Assembly: GCF_017315945.1 (NCBI RefSeq)
Contig: NZ_JAFLWI010000002.1
Span: 353,756-417,755, forward strand
Reading direction: 5' to 3'
Source: Candidatus Enterococcus courvalinii
GTDB taxonomy: Bacteria; Bacillota; Bacilli; Lactobacillales; Enterococcaceae
DNA: 64,000 bases
Positions 51,292-60,981 of this stretch are shown here, piece after piece; positions within the stretch are counted from its first letter, which is position 1, and the number at the start of each line of letters is the position of its first letter. Below the pieces are notes generated by a model. The model was not told where the DNA came from, made no database searches, and saw only the letters and a program-made list of their open reading frames with translations. Both the position numbers and the translations under genes were made by a program.

Positions 51292-52251
51292 TTAGCTAAA
51301 TGATTTCCCATTGATAAATGTCGTATAAATATGTTCATCTTCTGTAGATTCACCTTGAATCAATTGAATGATTTTTTCCGCTGCCAACATTCCCCAACGA
51401 TGTTTGGAATAAGAAATTGTTGCTAATGTTGGTGTCAAAAACTCCCCAATTTCGATGTGGTCAAATCCAATTAGGCGGACATCTTTTCCTATTTCATACT
51501 GTGTTTCTTTGAAAAATTTATATACCCCGACTGCCATTTCATCATTGAAAGCAAAAATATCAATTGGAAAATCCGGTTGGCTAGCTAAAATTTCTTTGGC
51601 TGCTTGATAACCAGATGGCTCAGTAAAATCACCCTCAATTGTTTGATAATCAATACCAAATCGTTGTAGTTCTTTTGTACTAGCAGCTAAACGTTGCTGA
51701 CTGTCATATGCTTTTGTTGAGCCCGTAATTAGGTGAACAAATTTCGTCTGTTTTGCAACCATTTCACCGACGGCTAGCGTTGCGCCACCTTTATTGTCTA
51801 GCAAGACTTTCCGAACGTGTTCATGAGAAAGTTTACGATCTAACACAACGATTGAATGTCCCCGTTGTGCAAACTGTAAAATTTCCTGGGAATCAAATGT
51901 CCAATCTAAAATAATCGCACCATCAACCATTCGCTCTGGAATAAACAAATGAGATTTCTCACCACTACAAACAATCATTTCAAAGTCATAAAAAGCCAAG
52001 CCTTTTTTGATACCATCTAATAATTCACCATAAAAACTGCCACCATAATCTGCTAAATAAACACCAATAATGTTCGTTTGTTGTCTTTTTAATGTACGAG
52101 CAGCCATATTAGGAACGTAGTTTAATTCATCCGCAATTGCTTTGATTCTTTCTCTCGTTTCTTCCGTCACCTTTTGGCTACCATTCAAAGCGTACGAAAC
52201 AGTAGAGATGGATACCCCTGCTTTTTTTGCGATATCTTTAATTCCTACCAT
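51292..52251 (-). CDS. LacI family repressor of the beta-1,2-glucan locus
   Basis: A 319-residue LacI-type regulator: VGIKDIAKKAGVSISTVSYALNGSQKVTEETRERIKAIADELNYVPNMAARTLKRQQ at the N-terminus, then the effector domain (NIIGVYLADYGGSFYGELLDGIKKGL; IDIFAFNDEMAVGVYKFFKETQYEIGKDVRLIGFD). The start is ATG 52251, 9 bases after AGGAG; an ATG at 52260 touches the ribosome binding site. It is the last gene of the GH94/GH3/ABC operon. Its operator is probably TGAAACGTTTCTA, found before both the binding-protein gene and the GH13 gene. Confidence 0.88.
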   Translation of the reverse strand: MVGIKDIAKKAGVSISTVSYALNGSQKVTEETRERIKAIADELNYVPNMAARTLKRQQTNIIGVYLADYGGSFYGELLDGIKKGLAFYDFEMIVCSGEKSHLFIPERMVDGAIILDWTFDSQEILQFAQRGHSIVVLDRKLSHEHVRKVLLDNKGGATLAVGEMVAKQTKFVHLITGSTKAYDSQQRLAASTKELQRFGIDYQTIEGDFTEPSGYQAAKEILASQPDFPIDIFAFNDEMAVGVYKFFKETQYEIGKDVRLIGFDHIEIGEFLTPTLATISYSKHRWGMLAAEKIIQLIQGESTEDEHIYTTFINGKSFS

Positions 52252-52263
52252 GTTGCTCATCTC

Positions 52264-55200
52264 CTAACAATAGATATCAATTCGATTTGTTGCTTGTAAA
52301 TGCGCTAGAATTGCTTGGTTAGCTACTTTCAATCCCCCGATTCGATAGGGATTCTCTTCGTGCTCGATTGGTAATTCTTGCTGATTCAATACCACTTTCG
52401 ATTCACCTGAACCTAAATGGTAATGAATAGTGACTGGTTTTCCTAGCAATTGATATTGAAGGCTCAATTGGTCCAGCTCAGTTGGCAATACTGGATCGAA
52501 GGTTACACTCTGACTTGTTTCTCGAATACCTAAAACACTTGAAATCAATTGACCTAAATAAATTCCTGGGCCACTTGAATAAATACGCCATCCACCTTTT
52601 ACTGGCACACTTCCATCTTTCAGTTTACCAAAGTTTGATTCCGCTTCATACCTCGTTTTGAAATCTCCATCAGAACTACTGAAATAGACATTTGCTTGTC
52701 GTAATTTTGCATGCTTCACATGATTTGTTAGCCCAATAGGATTAATAATATTAAGCCCTTGCCAAGTTTCTTCTTTCTTGCCCAATTTCGCCATGGCTTC
52801 TGTAAAACGAATGTGTGCATGTACATATTGTAATCCAATTTCTCTCCCAAAATTGGCAGATTGCTCCGCCCGTTTGAAGTTGGTACTTACGCCACCTTGA
52901 TAAGCCGCTGGACGATTCATCAGGCGAACGCCATCAGGAAACTGCAAGTGTTTTTTGATAATGGATAAATGATGCTCCGCTTGTTTTGGTGTTAACAATT
53001 CAGCAATCATCCCTCTAGTCATTGGCAACAAACGGTAATGAATGCCTGTCTTTTGATCGTTTGGATGAATCATCAATTCTACTTCATTCTGCGAATCCAT
53101 TCGAACAAAACCTGGCAATGTGTCTGTTGTAAACATATATGTTTCATAATCCTGTTTTATTTTAGCAACTAATTCACTCAAATGCTGACTATAAGACTGA
53201 TCGACCTCGCTCAGTAACAGACTAAGCTTGTTAAGTACTTGATAAGTTAATGCTACTGTCCAGCTACTTGCCATTGATTTTTTCAATTGATTATCAAACG
53301 GTTGTAGGGTATCATCCCAATCACCATCACCATAACAAGACAAAGCTGTTCCTGGCAAAAAGTGGGATTCAATGTAGGCAATTTCTTTTTTGATATGATC
53401 TAATAAGGTTGCTGTTTCGTTTGTTTTCAAAAAAGTTTTACGATCAGTATAAGGAATATTTTCAGTCAGAATGCCCCAATCACTCGTTTTAGCCAAGTAA
53501 TCTGCGACAACTTTCATTGGCCAAACAATAACATCCCCATGACTCTCCTCTGCTTTTTGTGTTTCATAACGATCAAACATGAACCATTGAGGCCAGTTTC
53601 CATCATCAGAGAATTGATTAGCATAAACTTTTTTGATAATTGATGCAACGACTTCTGGTCGATTCACAGCAAAGAAAAATTCAGTTGGTCCTTGCGAAAC
53701 ATCTCTGGTTCCCCATGCGGCTCCGCCATATTGTTCTAAACCATGGGGAGATAAATAATGGACTAGCATGTTATGAGTGTACCAGCGCGCGATGATATTC
53801 ATTTGATCTACCGCTTGCGTTTCGTGTGTCAACTCAAAGTGATTCAGCAACGTATCAATTACTTCTGTATATTGCTGGTCTTGCGCTGAAAGAGTTGTTA
53901 CTTTAGCTGGACCAAATTCACCTGTCAAACTTCCCTCAATTTTGATTGTCACTGCCGCTTGATTTTCAATCAGAAAAATAGTTAGTTTTTGTTCCTCCTT
54001 TGGAATGGCAAAGAACAGGGATTCACCTGTCAACTGAAACGGTTGATCCAAGGTGAAGCGATAAGCTAGATCAGGATATGTTTGTTGTGTATCTGATTGT
54101 TTATTTCCTGTTACCGTCACCACTTGCCTATCCTGCTCTAGCTGGTAAGTTGGTCGTGCTTCATCGGCACCCATTACCAGTTGGTTAGTAATCGCAAATG
54201 TATATTTTTTCCCTTTTTGACTATGGATTTCTGTTCGAATTTCACGGCTATCAACCACAGTATAGGTCGTAATGGTCAACAGGTCATCACTTAATTTATA
54301 GTACCAAGTAGCTGAATTCAGTCCCATCTCAAATAAAGAAGGCATTGTTAGAATCTGCCACTCTTCTCCCTGTTTCAAATAAATTCTTTGACCAGATTCC
54401 TTGATAACATTTAAAGCATTTCGACTGTTACTCATCAATTTATTCATTGTCGTATTACCTAGCACTACTTGGGAATTAAAAATCCCTGGCATATAAACAG
54501 TTGTGCTTAATAAGGGTCGATCAACGTCTAGCTCAGTTCCACTTAATAAAATATGCCCATGTGTTCGCTCCATTGCCCGCTCTTTTGCTTTGGTAACGAC
54601 ATGATGATAATTGGTTGTAAAGAAGGAAAACAATTGCTGATTTTCTTGTTCAACTTGTTTTTTTACAGGAAAATAGGTCAAGATTTCTTCTTCGCTCATT
54701 GTTTCACCAACAATCGGTTCACCGAGATGTTTCGCTACTTCTTTTCCCTCAGAGTCGGTAAATGTGTTGTCGAAGGTTAACGAATGATAAGCGGTAATAA
54801 CTTCTTCTATTGAAAAAACTGGTTTTGTTACAGCCGTCACTTGATTTGCCAGTGTCCCACCGTAAAAAACAATCCTTTGACTTTCCTGATCCACGATTAA
54901 GCGTTCTGACTGCAACGCAACATAGGCAAATTCATATTGATAAACTTCATTTGCTAAACATGGTTGAGTCAATGCTTCTGGCTGGTTTGTTTCTTTATAA
55001 CTCTGTCCAAAAAATTGATAACCGTCTGTTGAAAAAGCAACAGCATTCGTTAAACTCCCCACTTCAACTAAAGGATAATCCGTTCCTTGGATTTGATTTT
55101 GGCGCGAAGAAATCACGATTTTATCATCATCTTGGGTAATGTGGTGATCCAAGTATTGCGACATATACGCCTCGTTTGAACGAACTGCTCCTGGTAATGC

Positions 55201-55578
55201 ATTCCCTAAATCTTGTCCATAAATCACATCTGCTTGCTGTCCTGTTCCTTGCAAAGTGACTTGCCAAAACCACAAGCCAGTGTTTGCTAATTGAAAGTCC
55301 ACTTGATAACTAATCCCTGCAAACTGGCCCTTCCATGTCAATTGATTCTCTTTTTGGAAAAACTGACTATTCGCATTCGAACCAATCATTGGCGTAAATA
55401 AAATGGTTTCTTCTTGGTAAACTCTTAAATAAAGTTGAGTCAAACTACCATCCAAATAATTTCCCATTAGTTGGTTGATCATCATCTCATGACTTTTGAT
55501 TTCTGCTAAATCACCTGTTGGCAGAAAAGAAAAACGGATATTTTTTTCTGTCAAATCAATCATTTTTTGTGTCATCAT
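52264..55578 (-). CDS. GH94 1,2-beta-oligoglucan phosphorylase-like enzyme
   Basis: A 1104-residue cytoplasmic enzyme. The C-terminal (alpha/alpha)6 barrel carries GGAAWGTRDVSQGP, DGNWPQWFMFDRYE, SHGDVIVWPMKVVADYLAKT and CYGDGDWDDTLQPF (general acid Asp region), followed by MASSWTVALTYQVLNKL and GGWRIYSSGPGIYLGQLIS. This is the GH94 layout. The large size and the neighbours match the Listeria innocua 1,2-beta-oligoglucan phosphorylase rather than cellobiose phosphorylase (about 800 residues). The expected reaction is sophorooligosaccharide(n) plus phosphate to alpha-glucose-1-phosphate plus oligosaccharide(n-1). The start ATG 55578 follows AGGAAG. The substrate is assigned by synteny and length; cellodextrin or another linkage remains possible. 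Confidence 0.78.
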   Translation of the reverse strand: MMTQKMIDLTEKNIRFSFLPTGDLAEIKSHEMMINQLMGNYLDGSLTQLYLRVYQEETILFTPMIGSNANSQFFQKENQLTWKGQFAGISYQVDFQLANTGLWFWQVTLQGTGQQADVIYGQDLGNALPGAVRSNEAYMSQYLDHHITQDDDKIVISSRQNQIQGTDYPLVEVGSLTNAVAFSTDGYQFFGQSYKETNQPEALTQPCLANEVYQYEFAYVALQSERLIVDQESQRIVFYGGTLANQVTAVTKPVFSIEEVITAYHSLTFDNTFTDSEGKEVAKHLGEPIVGETMSEEEILTYFPVKKQVEQENQQLFSFFTTNYHHVVTKAKERAMERTHGHILLSGTELDVDRPLLSTTVYMPGIFNSQVVLGNTTMNKLMSNSRNALNVIKESGQRIYLKQGEEWQILTMPSLFEMGLNSATWYYKLSDDLLTITTYTVVDSREIRTEIHSQKGKKYTFAITNQLVMGADEARPTYQLEQDRQVVTVTGNKQSDTQQTYPDLAYRFTLDQPFQLTGESLFFAIPKEEQKLTIFLIENQAAVTIKIEGSLTGEFGPAKVTTLSAQDQQYTEVIDTLLNHFELTHETQAVDQMNIIARWYTHNMLVHYLSPHGLEQYGGAAWGTRDVSQGPTEFFFAVNRPEVVASIIKKVYANQFSDDGNWPQWFMFDRYETQKAEESHGDVIVWPMKVVADYLAKTSDWGILTENIPYTDRKTFLKTNETATLLDHIKKEIAYIESHFLPGTALSCYGDGDWDDTLQPFDNQLKKSMASSWTVALTYQVLNKLSLLLSEVDQSYSQHLSELVAKIKQDYETYMFTTDTLPGFVRMDSQNEVELMIHPNDQKTGIHYRLLPMTRGMIAELLTPKQAEHHLSIIKKHLQFPDGVRLMNRPAAYQGGVSTNFKRAEQSANFGREIGLQYVHAHIRFTEAMAKLGKKEETWQGLNIINPIGLTNHVKHAKLRQANVYFSSSDGDFKTRYEAESNFGKLKDGSVPVKGGWRIYSSGPGIYLGQLISSVLGIRETSQSVTFDPVLPTELDQLSLQYQLLGKPVTIHYHLGSGESKVVLNQQELPIEHEENPYRIGGLKVANQAILAHLQATNRIDIYC

Positions 55579-55591
55579 CTATTCTTCCTAT

Positions 55592-57742
55592 CTATTTTTT
55601 TAAGTTGAAACGCACTGACGAAACTTCTCGGCTGTTTGGACCAACCATTGCTTCAAACTCACCCGCATCACTGCTCATTTCTTGGTTACTGTGTACATAT
55701 CGTAAGAGTGACTCATCAATCGAAAAAGTTACTATTTTCTCTTCAGAAGGTGCCAATTGTACTTTTTTGAACCCTTTCAACTCTTTGACTGGTCGAACAA
55801 CTTCACCGACTAAATCATGAATATAGAGCTGAACCGTTTCTTCTCCCGCATAAGCCGATTGGTTTTTGAGTGTAACAGAAACCGTGATCTCTGTTGTCGG
55901 TGTCAACTCATCACTAGTTAAAGAAATTTCTGAATAACGAAAATCGCTGTAACTTAAGCCAAATCCAAAAGGATATTTTGCATAATTTGAAACATCTAAA
56001 TATTTTGAAACGTATTTTTCATCAGGTGTCGTCTCAAATGGACGTCCAGTATTATCACAATTGTAATAAATCGGTACTTGACCAACTGTTTCAGGAAACG
56101 ACATACTTAATCGCCCACTCGGATTATATTTTCCCCAAAGAATTGCTGCTAAAGCTCTTCCTCCTTCTGTCCCAGGAAACCACGCTTCAACGATTCCTTT
56201 TGCTTCATCAATTCCTTGTAAGTCTAATGGACGACCATTATATAAAGTAACAACAACTTGATCATTTACTTCCAAAACTTGTTGGAAAAAGGCTAATTGC
56301 GCACTTGGCAAGCGAATATCACTGCGACTCGCTGCTTCGCCACTCATTTCTTCTAATTCGCCTAATGCAACAACGACTTTATCTGCTTGTTCTGCTAACA
56401 ATAACGCTTCTTGAATCGCCGCAGTCGTTGGTTCTAAATAGTCAAACACTTCGTTCCCAATTAACAATTTCTTGCTTAAACTAGTAGCACCTTCAACTAG
56501 TGAAATGGCTTCTTCCGATTTTCCTTGCCAGGACCACGCGCCTAAAATTTTCTTAGAAGCAGCAGCTGGGCCAATAATAGCGATGGTTTCCTCTTTTTTA
56601 AAAGGTAAAATGTCATCATTTTTCAATAACACCATTGATTTTTTTGCAATCTCACATGCGATTGCTCGATGTTCATTTGATAAAACAATTTCTTTTTCTT
56701 TCACTGGATCTGCACCACGAAATGGTTGTTCAAACAAACCTAACTCATTTTTCAATTCTAAAATTCGACCTACAGCTTCATCTAATAATTCGACCGGAAC
56801 TTGACCTTCTTCAATCAACTCGCGTAAGTAATTGCTATAGCAAGTCGTCATCATCTCAATGTCCACCCCGGCTATTAACGCTTGCTTGGCCGCTTCTTTC
56901 TCATCTTTTGCAACACCGTGCGGAATCAGTTCCTTGACTGCCCCCCAATCAGAAATCACAACACCTTGAAAATCAAATTCCTTCCTGAGAATTTCTCTAA
57001 ACAACCACTTATTCCCTGTCGCTGGAATACCATCCACTGTGTTAAAAGAAGTCATTACTAGCTTAGCGCCCGCGACTAGCGCAGCTTGATACCCGGGAAG
57101 GTAACTCTCTCTCAGTTGACGTTCCGACATGTTCACCGTGTTATAATCACGACCAGCAATCGCCGCTCCATAAGCTGCAAAATGTTTAACACAAGCAGCC
57201 ACTCGGGAGAAGTCTTCTTTCAAATTTTCTCCTTGGTATCCCTTCACAAAACGCTCAGCAAATCGACTATTTAGAAATGAATCTTCCCCCGTTGATTCCA
57301 TTACTCTGCCCCAGCGAGGATCTCGAACTAAGTCAACCATTGGTGAAAAAGTTACATGTAAACCAGATACAGCGGCTTCTTTTGCTGAAATCTCTGCCAT
57401 CTTTTCAGCAGCATCCAGATCCCATGAACTCCCTAAACCTAATGGAATTGGAAAAATCGTGCGAAATCCGTGAATAATATCTGCCATCAAAATAGTAGGA
57501 ATACCCAAACGATTTTTTTCTAAATATTTTTTTTGAATCCGGATGGCTTCTTCTGCACCTGAAACTCCTAGTGTTGTTCCTGCATTTGCAATGGTTGTTT
57601 CAGTTAAACCTAGATCAGCCATTGGACCTGTTCGCTCTTCTGCGTTTTCTGAATAAAATTCAGCTGCCAATTGTAATAGCTGATCGATTTTTTCTTCTAA
57701 CGTCATTTTTTTGAGTAAATCCAGAATTTCTTGTTGTTTCAT
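55592..57742 (-). CDS. Glycoside hydrolase family 3 beta-glucosidase (sophorose-type candidate)
   Basis: A 716-residue cytoplasmic GH3 enzyme with domains in order: (alpha/beta)8 barrel (KKMTLEEKIDQLLQL; DLVRDPRWGRVMESTGEDSFLNSRFAERFVKGYQG), nucleophile Asp in GVVISDWGAVKEL (about residue 270), alpha/beta sandwich (MVLLKNDDILPFKKEETIAIIGPAAASKKILG; GIVEAWFPGTEGGRALAAILWGKYNPSGRLSMSFPE) and C-terminal FnIII-like domain (AYAGEETVQLYIHDLVGEVVRPVKELKGF). In Listeria the gene in this position encodes a beta-glucosidase with preference for sophorose (beta-1,2). It lies 12 bases after the second permease gene and 13 bases before the GH94 gene. Confidence 0.85.
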   Translation of the reverse strand: MKQQEILDLLKKMTLEEKIDQLLQLAAEFYSENAEERTGPMADLGLTETTIANAGTTLGVSGAEEAIRIQKKYLEKNRLGIPTILMADIIHGFRTIFPIPLGLGSSWDLDAAEKMAEISAKEAAVSGLHVTFSPMVDLVRDPRWGRVMESTGEDSFLNSRFAERFVKGYQGENLKEDFSRVAACVKHFAAYGAAIAGRDYNTVNMSERQLRESYLPGYQAALVAGAKLVMTSFNTVDGIPATGNKWLFREILRKEFDFQGVVISDWGAVKELIPHGVAKDEKEAAKQALIAGVDIEMMTTCYSNYLRELIEEGQVPVELLDEAVGRILELKNELGLFEQPFRGADPVKEKEIVLSNEHRAIACEIAKKSMVLLKNDDILPFKKEETIAIIGPAAASKKILGAWSWQGKSEEAISLVEGATSLSKKLLIGNEVFDYLEPTTAAIQEALLLAEQADKVVVALGELEEMSGEAASRSDIRLPSAQLAFFQQVLEVNDQVVVTLYNGRPLDLQGIDEAKGIVEAWFPGTEGGRALAAILWGKYNPSGRLSMSFPETVGQVPIYYNCDNTGRPFETTPDEKYVSKYLDVSNYAKYPFGFGLSYSDFRYSEISLTSDELTPTTEITVSVTLKNQSAYAGEETVQLYIHDLVGEVVRPVKELKGFKKVQLAPSEEKIVTFSIDESLLRYVHSNQEMSSDAGEFEAMVGPNSREVSSVRFNLKK

Positions 57743-57754
57743 GCGTAAGCTCCT

Positions 57755-58585
57755 CTATTTATTACCAGACACATTGTACCCATCTAGAATGTATTTTTGT
57801 AAAAACATAAAGATAATGATGATTGGCACGACCATAAAAGCAGAACCTGCCATTTGCAATGCATAATTGTTTGCATATTGACCTTTTAATAACTGCAAGC
57901 CAACTGATAATGTGTAGTATTTTTCATCACTTGCCATAATCAACGGCCATAAGAATGAGTTCCAACCACCGATAAATGTGGCGATTCCTTGAACAGCTAA
58001 TACCGGTTTAGAAATTGGCAAAATGATTCTCGTAAAAATAAACCATTCACTTGCTCCATCCAAACGTGCAGCTTCTAGTAATTCATTTGAGATTGCTGAC
58101 ATGAATTGTCGGAACAAGAAAATACCATATGCACCAACCAAACCGGGTAAGACAATCCCTGGCATCGTGTTAGTCAAATTCATTGAATTCATAATTAAGT
58201 AAACGGGAATCATTGTCACTTGACCAGGAATCATCATTGTGGCTAACACTAAATAAAAAAGTGGTTCTCTCCCCTTAAACTTGTATTTAGCAAAACCAAA
58301 ACCTGCCATGGCATTAAAAACCATTCCTAAAAAGGAGAAGGCGACAACAATCAGTGTATTTTTCAAATAGGTCGTAAAATCAAACGCATTGAACAATTCA
58401 ATAAAATTATCTAAACTAGCTTTTTCTGGAAAGATTTTTGGCGGAAATTGCATGATTTCCATATCCGTTTTTAAGGAAGATAATAACATCCAAATAAATG
58501 GCAGCATCCAAACAAGTGCGCCAATCGCTAGAACCAGACCCATAACAAATTTTGCTCGTTGATTGCTTTGTAATTCTTTATTCAT
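57755..58585 (-). CDS. Carbohydrate ABC transporter permease (MalG type) of the beta-1,2-glucan locus
   Basis: A 276-residue permease with six helices: FVMGLVLAIGALVWMLPFIWMLLSSLKTDMEIMQFPPKIFPE at the N-terminus and the EAA loop LEAARLDGASEWFIFTRIILPISKPVLAVQGIATF. The start is ATG 58585 with AAAGGTG upstream overlapping the previous stop; a longer in-frame start would lie within the upstream gene. It forms a heterodimer with the MalF-type permease. No ATPase is encoded locally. Confidence 0.9.
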   Translation of the reverse strand: MNKELQSNQRAKFVMGLVLAIGALVWMLPFIWMLLSSLKTDMEIMQFPPKIFPEKASLDNFIELFNAFDFTTYLKNTLIVVAFSFLGMVFNAMAGFGFAKYKFKGREPLFYLVLATMMIPGQVTMIPVYLIMNSMNLTNTMPGIVLPGLVGAYGIFLFRQFMSAISNELLEAARLDGASEWFIFTRIILPISKPVLAVQGIATFIGGWNSFLWPLIMASDEKYYTLSVGLQLLKGQYANNYALQMAGSAFMVVPIIIIFMFLQKYILDGYNVSGNK

Positions 58586-58598
58586 AACAGTCACACCT

Positions 58599-59492
58599 TT
58601 ACAGTTGATTTTCAAAATTGCGTTTTTGCATTCTAAACTGGAATAAAGTAACTAGGATAATCACTGCAAACAAAATAAATGACCCCGCAGCGGCATAGCC
58701 AAACTTACTGAATTGGAACCCATTACGATAAATGAATAACGCAACTGAAGTCGTGCTATCTAGTGGTCCACCATTCGTCATTACAAACGGTTCTTCAAAA
58801 AATTGAAGCCAGCCAATTAAAGTTGTCACCGTTACAAAGAAAGTTGAAAAACGTAAGGATGGAATCGTGATATAAAAAATCTGTGCTTTTTTTGAAGCTC
58901 CGTCTAATGATGCTGCTTCATATAATTCTTTGGGAATCCCTTGAATTGCTGCTAAAAAGATCAACATGTTCGCTCCAACAGCTCGCCAAACACCCAAAAT
59001 GATCAAAGAGATTTTTGCGATTGTCGGATCCGTTAACCAAGGCACAGCTGGTAAGTGAACCAAAGACAGCAGATAATTCAAGAAACCAAAACTTGGATTG
59101 TAAAGATAACTAAACACCACCGCAACAGCGACCACGTTGGTAATTGCTGGCGTATAAAAAATCATTCGAAAAGCTGAAAATATTTTATTTTTCCCAAAGT
59201 TAATCATCAATGCTAAACCTAACGACATAACAATAACTAATGGCACACCCAAAACAACATAAAAAATCGTGTTTTGAATACTTTTTAAAAACACTGGATC
59301 ACTAATAATCTCTTGATAGTTATCGAATGAAACAAAATTGATTTTTGACCAGTCGGCTAACCCTACCAAGCTCATATCAGTAAAACTAATAAAAAAAGCG
59401 ACAAAAATCGGTATGATTGAAAAAAGTAAAAGTAAAAGAAGTGCAGGTGCAATAAATAAGTAAGGTGCTTTAAGTGTTCGACTTTTTTTCAC
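58599..59492 (-). CDS. Carbohydrate ABC transporter permease (MalF type) of the beta-1,2-glucan locus
   Basis: A 297-residue permease with a basic N-terminus (KKSRTLKAP) then YLFIAPALLLLLLFSIIPIFVAFFISFTDMSLVGLADWSKINFVSFDNYQEI, the EAA loop YEAASLDGASKKAQIFYITIPSLRF, and MTNGGPLDSTTSVALFIYRNGFQF. The start is GTG 59492, 8 bases after AAAGGAAG; upstream in-frame ATG codons lack a ribosome binding site and add unrelated residues. It follows the binding-protein gene after a 140-base gap containing a stable hairpin. Confidence 0.88.
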   Translation of the reverse strand: MKKSRTLKAPYLFIAPALLLLLLFSIIPIFVAFFISFTDMSLVGLADWSKINFVSFDNYQEIISDPVFLKSIQNTIFYVVLGVPLVIVMSLGLALMINFGKNKIFSAFRMIFYTPAITNVVAVAVVFSYLYNPSFGFLNYLLSLVHLPAVPWLTDPTIAKISLIILGVWRAVGANMLIFLAAIQGIPKELYEAASLDGASKKAQIFYITIPSLRFSTFFVTVTTLIGWLQFFEEPFVMTNGGPLDSTTSVALFIYRNGFQFSKFGYAAAGSFILFAVIILVTLFQFRMQKRNFENQL

Positions 59493-59585
59493 TTTCAGAA
59501 CTTCCTTTCTAGAATGGTGAAAGCTAGCTTGATTGCTAAATATGACAAGCAAACATCAGACTCTTTCGCCGATTTAATTGAATAA

Positions 59586-59629
59586 ATCAGCCCGAGATAG
59601 CGACACGAGTTGCTGACCTCAGGCCTGAT
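59586..59629 (-). other. Intercistronic hairpin between binding-protein and permease genes
   Basis: ATCAGGCCTGAG pairs with CTCGGGCTGAT (one wobble, one bulge) around a 21-base loop, GC-rich for this region and with no T run. It is likely to protect or partially terminate the upstream message, like the malX-malF hairpin. Confidence 0.5.
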
Positions 59630-59632
59630 AAA

Positions 59633-60874
59633 CTATTTGTTTAATAACGTTTCTGTTTCTTGATTGAATGAATCCATTTCTTTTTGAACATCTTGACCAC
59701 CTAGATAGATTTGTTCAAAATGTTTCAAATAGTTTTGTGCGATTTCTTCAAATTGTGTGATCAATGGCATTGGTTCTGAATTAAGTAATTGTTCATTGAA
59801 GACACTATAAATTGGATCATCTTTCAGTTCAGGATTTTCCCAAGTTTTTTTAGCTGTTGGAAGTGCGTCTGTCAAATGCATCCATTCTAACTGATTGTCT
59901 GGCTGTGACATAAAGTTAATAAATTTCGCCGCGTCATCTTTTTTCTCTGAGTATTCAAAAATAGTTAAGTTTGAACCGCCCATAGATGAGATATTGTTTT
60001 CTTTACTAGGTAACGGTGCAATTGCCCATTTCCCATCAATATCTGGAACAGTATCTTTCACTGTTTTGGCCATCCATGGCCCACTAATAAACATTGGAAC
60101 CATTGCATCACCTGAAAATGTTTGACTGACATCTAAACCAAGATCTTGCTTAGGTGCATAACCTTTTTGGATAAAATTGTTCAAGTATGCAACACTATCA
60201 ACAAACGGCGCTTGGTCAAACTCTGGTTGGTTATCTTTAATCAAAGGTGAGCCATTTTGTCGTGCAAACATGAATCCTAACGTTTGTTCCTTGGAATCAA
60301 TATTGATTCCATATTGATCATCTCCACGTGCTGCTAATTTTTTCGCGGCATCCTCTAATTCTTCCCAAGTTTTCGGTGGTTCTTTATATCCCACTGACTC
60401 TAAGATATCTGTTCGATAAAATAAAACACGTGTTTCTGCTGCCCAAGGAATTCCATAAGACTTTCCACCAAATTGTGTCGTTTCTACAGAACCTTCATAA
60501 AAATTATCTGGATTCATTGCATCATACTTATCAATGTAACTGGACATATCGGCTAATGCACCAGCTTCTTGAAATTCGGGCATCCAAGTGGTTCCCATTT
60601 GTAAAACATCTGGGCCACTCTTTGAAGCTACAGCCGTTAGTAATTTGTCATGTGCATTTGACCATGGGATAGACTGAATTTTCACTTCAATCCCAGTTTC
60701 ATCTGTAAATTTATCCGTCATTTTTGATAACTGTTTTACTTCATCCCCCATTCCCCAAATATTTAAAACTTCGCTATCTTTTGCTGAATTATTGCTTGAA
60801 CCACATGCCGCCAATCCGCCGAGTGCCATTACAGCTGTCAATCCTAATAAGCCAATTTTCTTCGATAGTTTCAT
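59633..60874 (-). CDS. Sugar-binding lipoprotein of the beta-1,2-glucan ABC transporter
   Basis: A 413-residue solute-binding lipoprotein with signal peptide ending at GLAACGSSN (lipobox LAAC). The mature part is LNIWGMGDEVKQLSKMTDKFTDETGIEVKIQSIPWSNAHDKLLTAVASKSGPDVLQMGTTWMPEF, then YGIPWAAETRVLFYRTDIL and FISGPWMAKTVKD. By position it corresponds to the Listeria sophorooligosaccharide-binding protein. It is the first gene of the operon, with TTTACA / TATACT, an overlapping cre and the operator copy 60897-60909. Confidence 0.88.
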   Translation of the reverse strand: MKLSKKIGLLGLTAVMALGGLAACGSSNNSAKDSEVLNIWGMGDEVKQLSKMTDKFTDETGIEVKIQSIPWSNAHDKLLTAVASKSGPDVLQMGTTWMPEFQEAGALADMSSYIDKYDAMNPDNFYEGSVETTQFGGKSYGIPWAAETRVLFYRTDILESVGYKEPPKTWEELEDAAKKLAARGDDQYGINIDSKEQTLGFMFARQNGSPLIKDNQPEFDQAPFVDSVAYLNNFIQKGYAPKQDLGLDVSQTFSGDAMVPMFISGPWMAKTVKDTVPDIDGKWAIAPLPSKENNISSMGGSNLTIFEYSEKKDDAAKFINFMSQPDNQLEWMHLTDALPTAKKTWENPELKDDPIYSVFNEQLLNSEPMPLITQFEEIAQNYLKHFEQIYLGGQDVQKEMDSFNQETETLLNK

Positions 60875-60896
60875 TTTTTTACTCCTCCATTTTTAG

Positions 60897-60956
60897 TGAA
60901 ACGTTTCTACAGGGAGAAGTATACTAGCTTGTTTCTGATTTGTAAAGCGCTTTCTA
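60897..60956 (-). promoter_or_regulatory. Promoter, operator and cre of the beta-1,2-glucan operon
   Basis: Minus strand: TTTACA (60941-60946), a 17-base spacer and TATACT (60918-60923). The cre site TAGAAAGCGCTTTACA (60941-60956) overlaps the -35. The plus-strand TGAAACGTTTCTA (60897-60909), with perfect core GAAACGTTTC, lies at about the start of transcription. Confidence 0.75.
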
Positions 60957-60981
60957 AAATATTTTTTTCAGTAAAAAAGCA

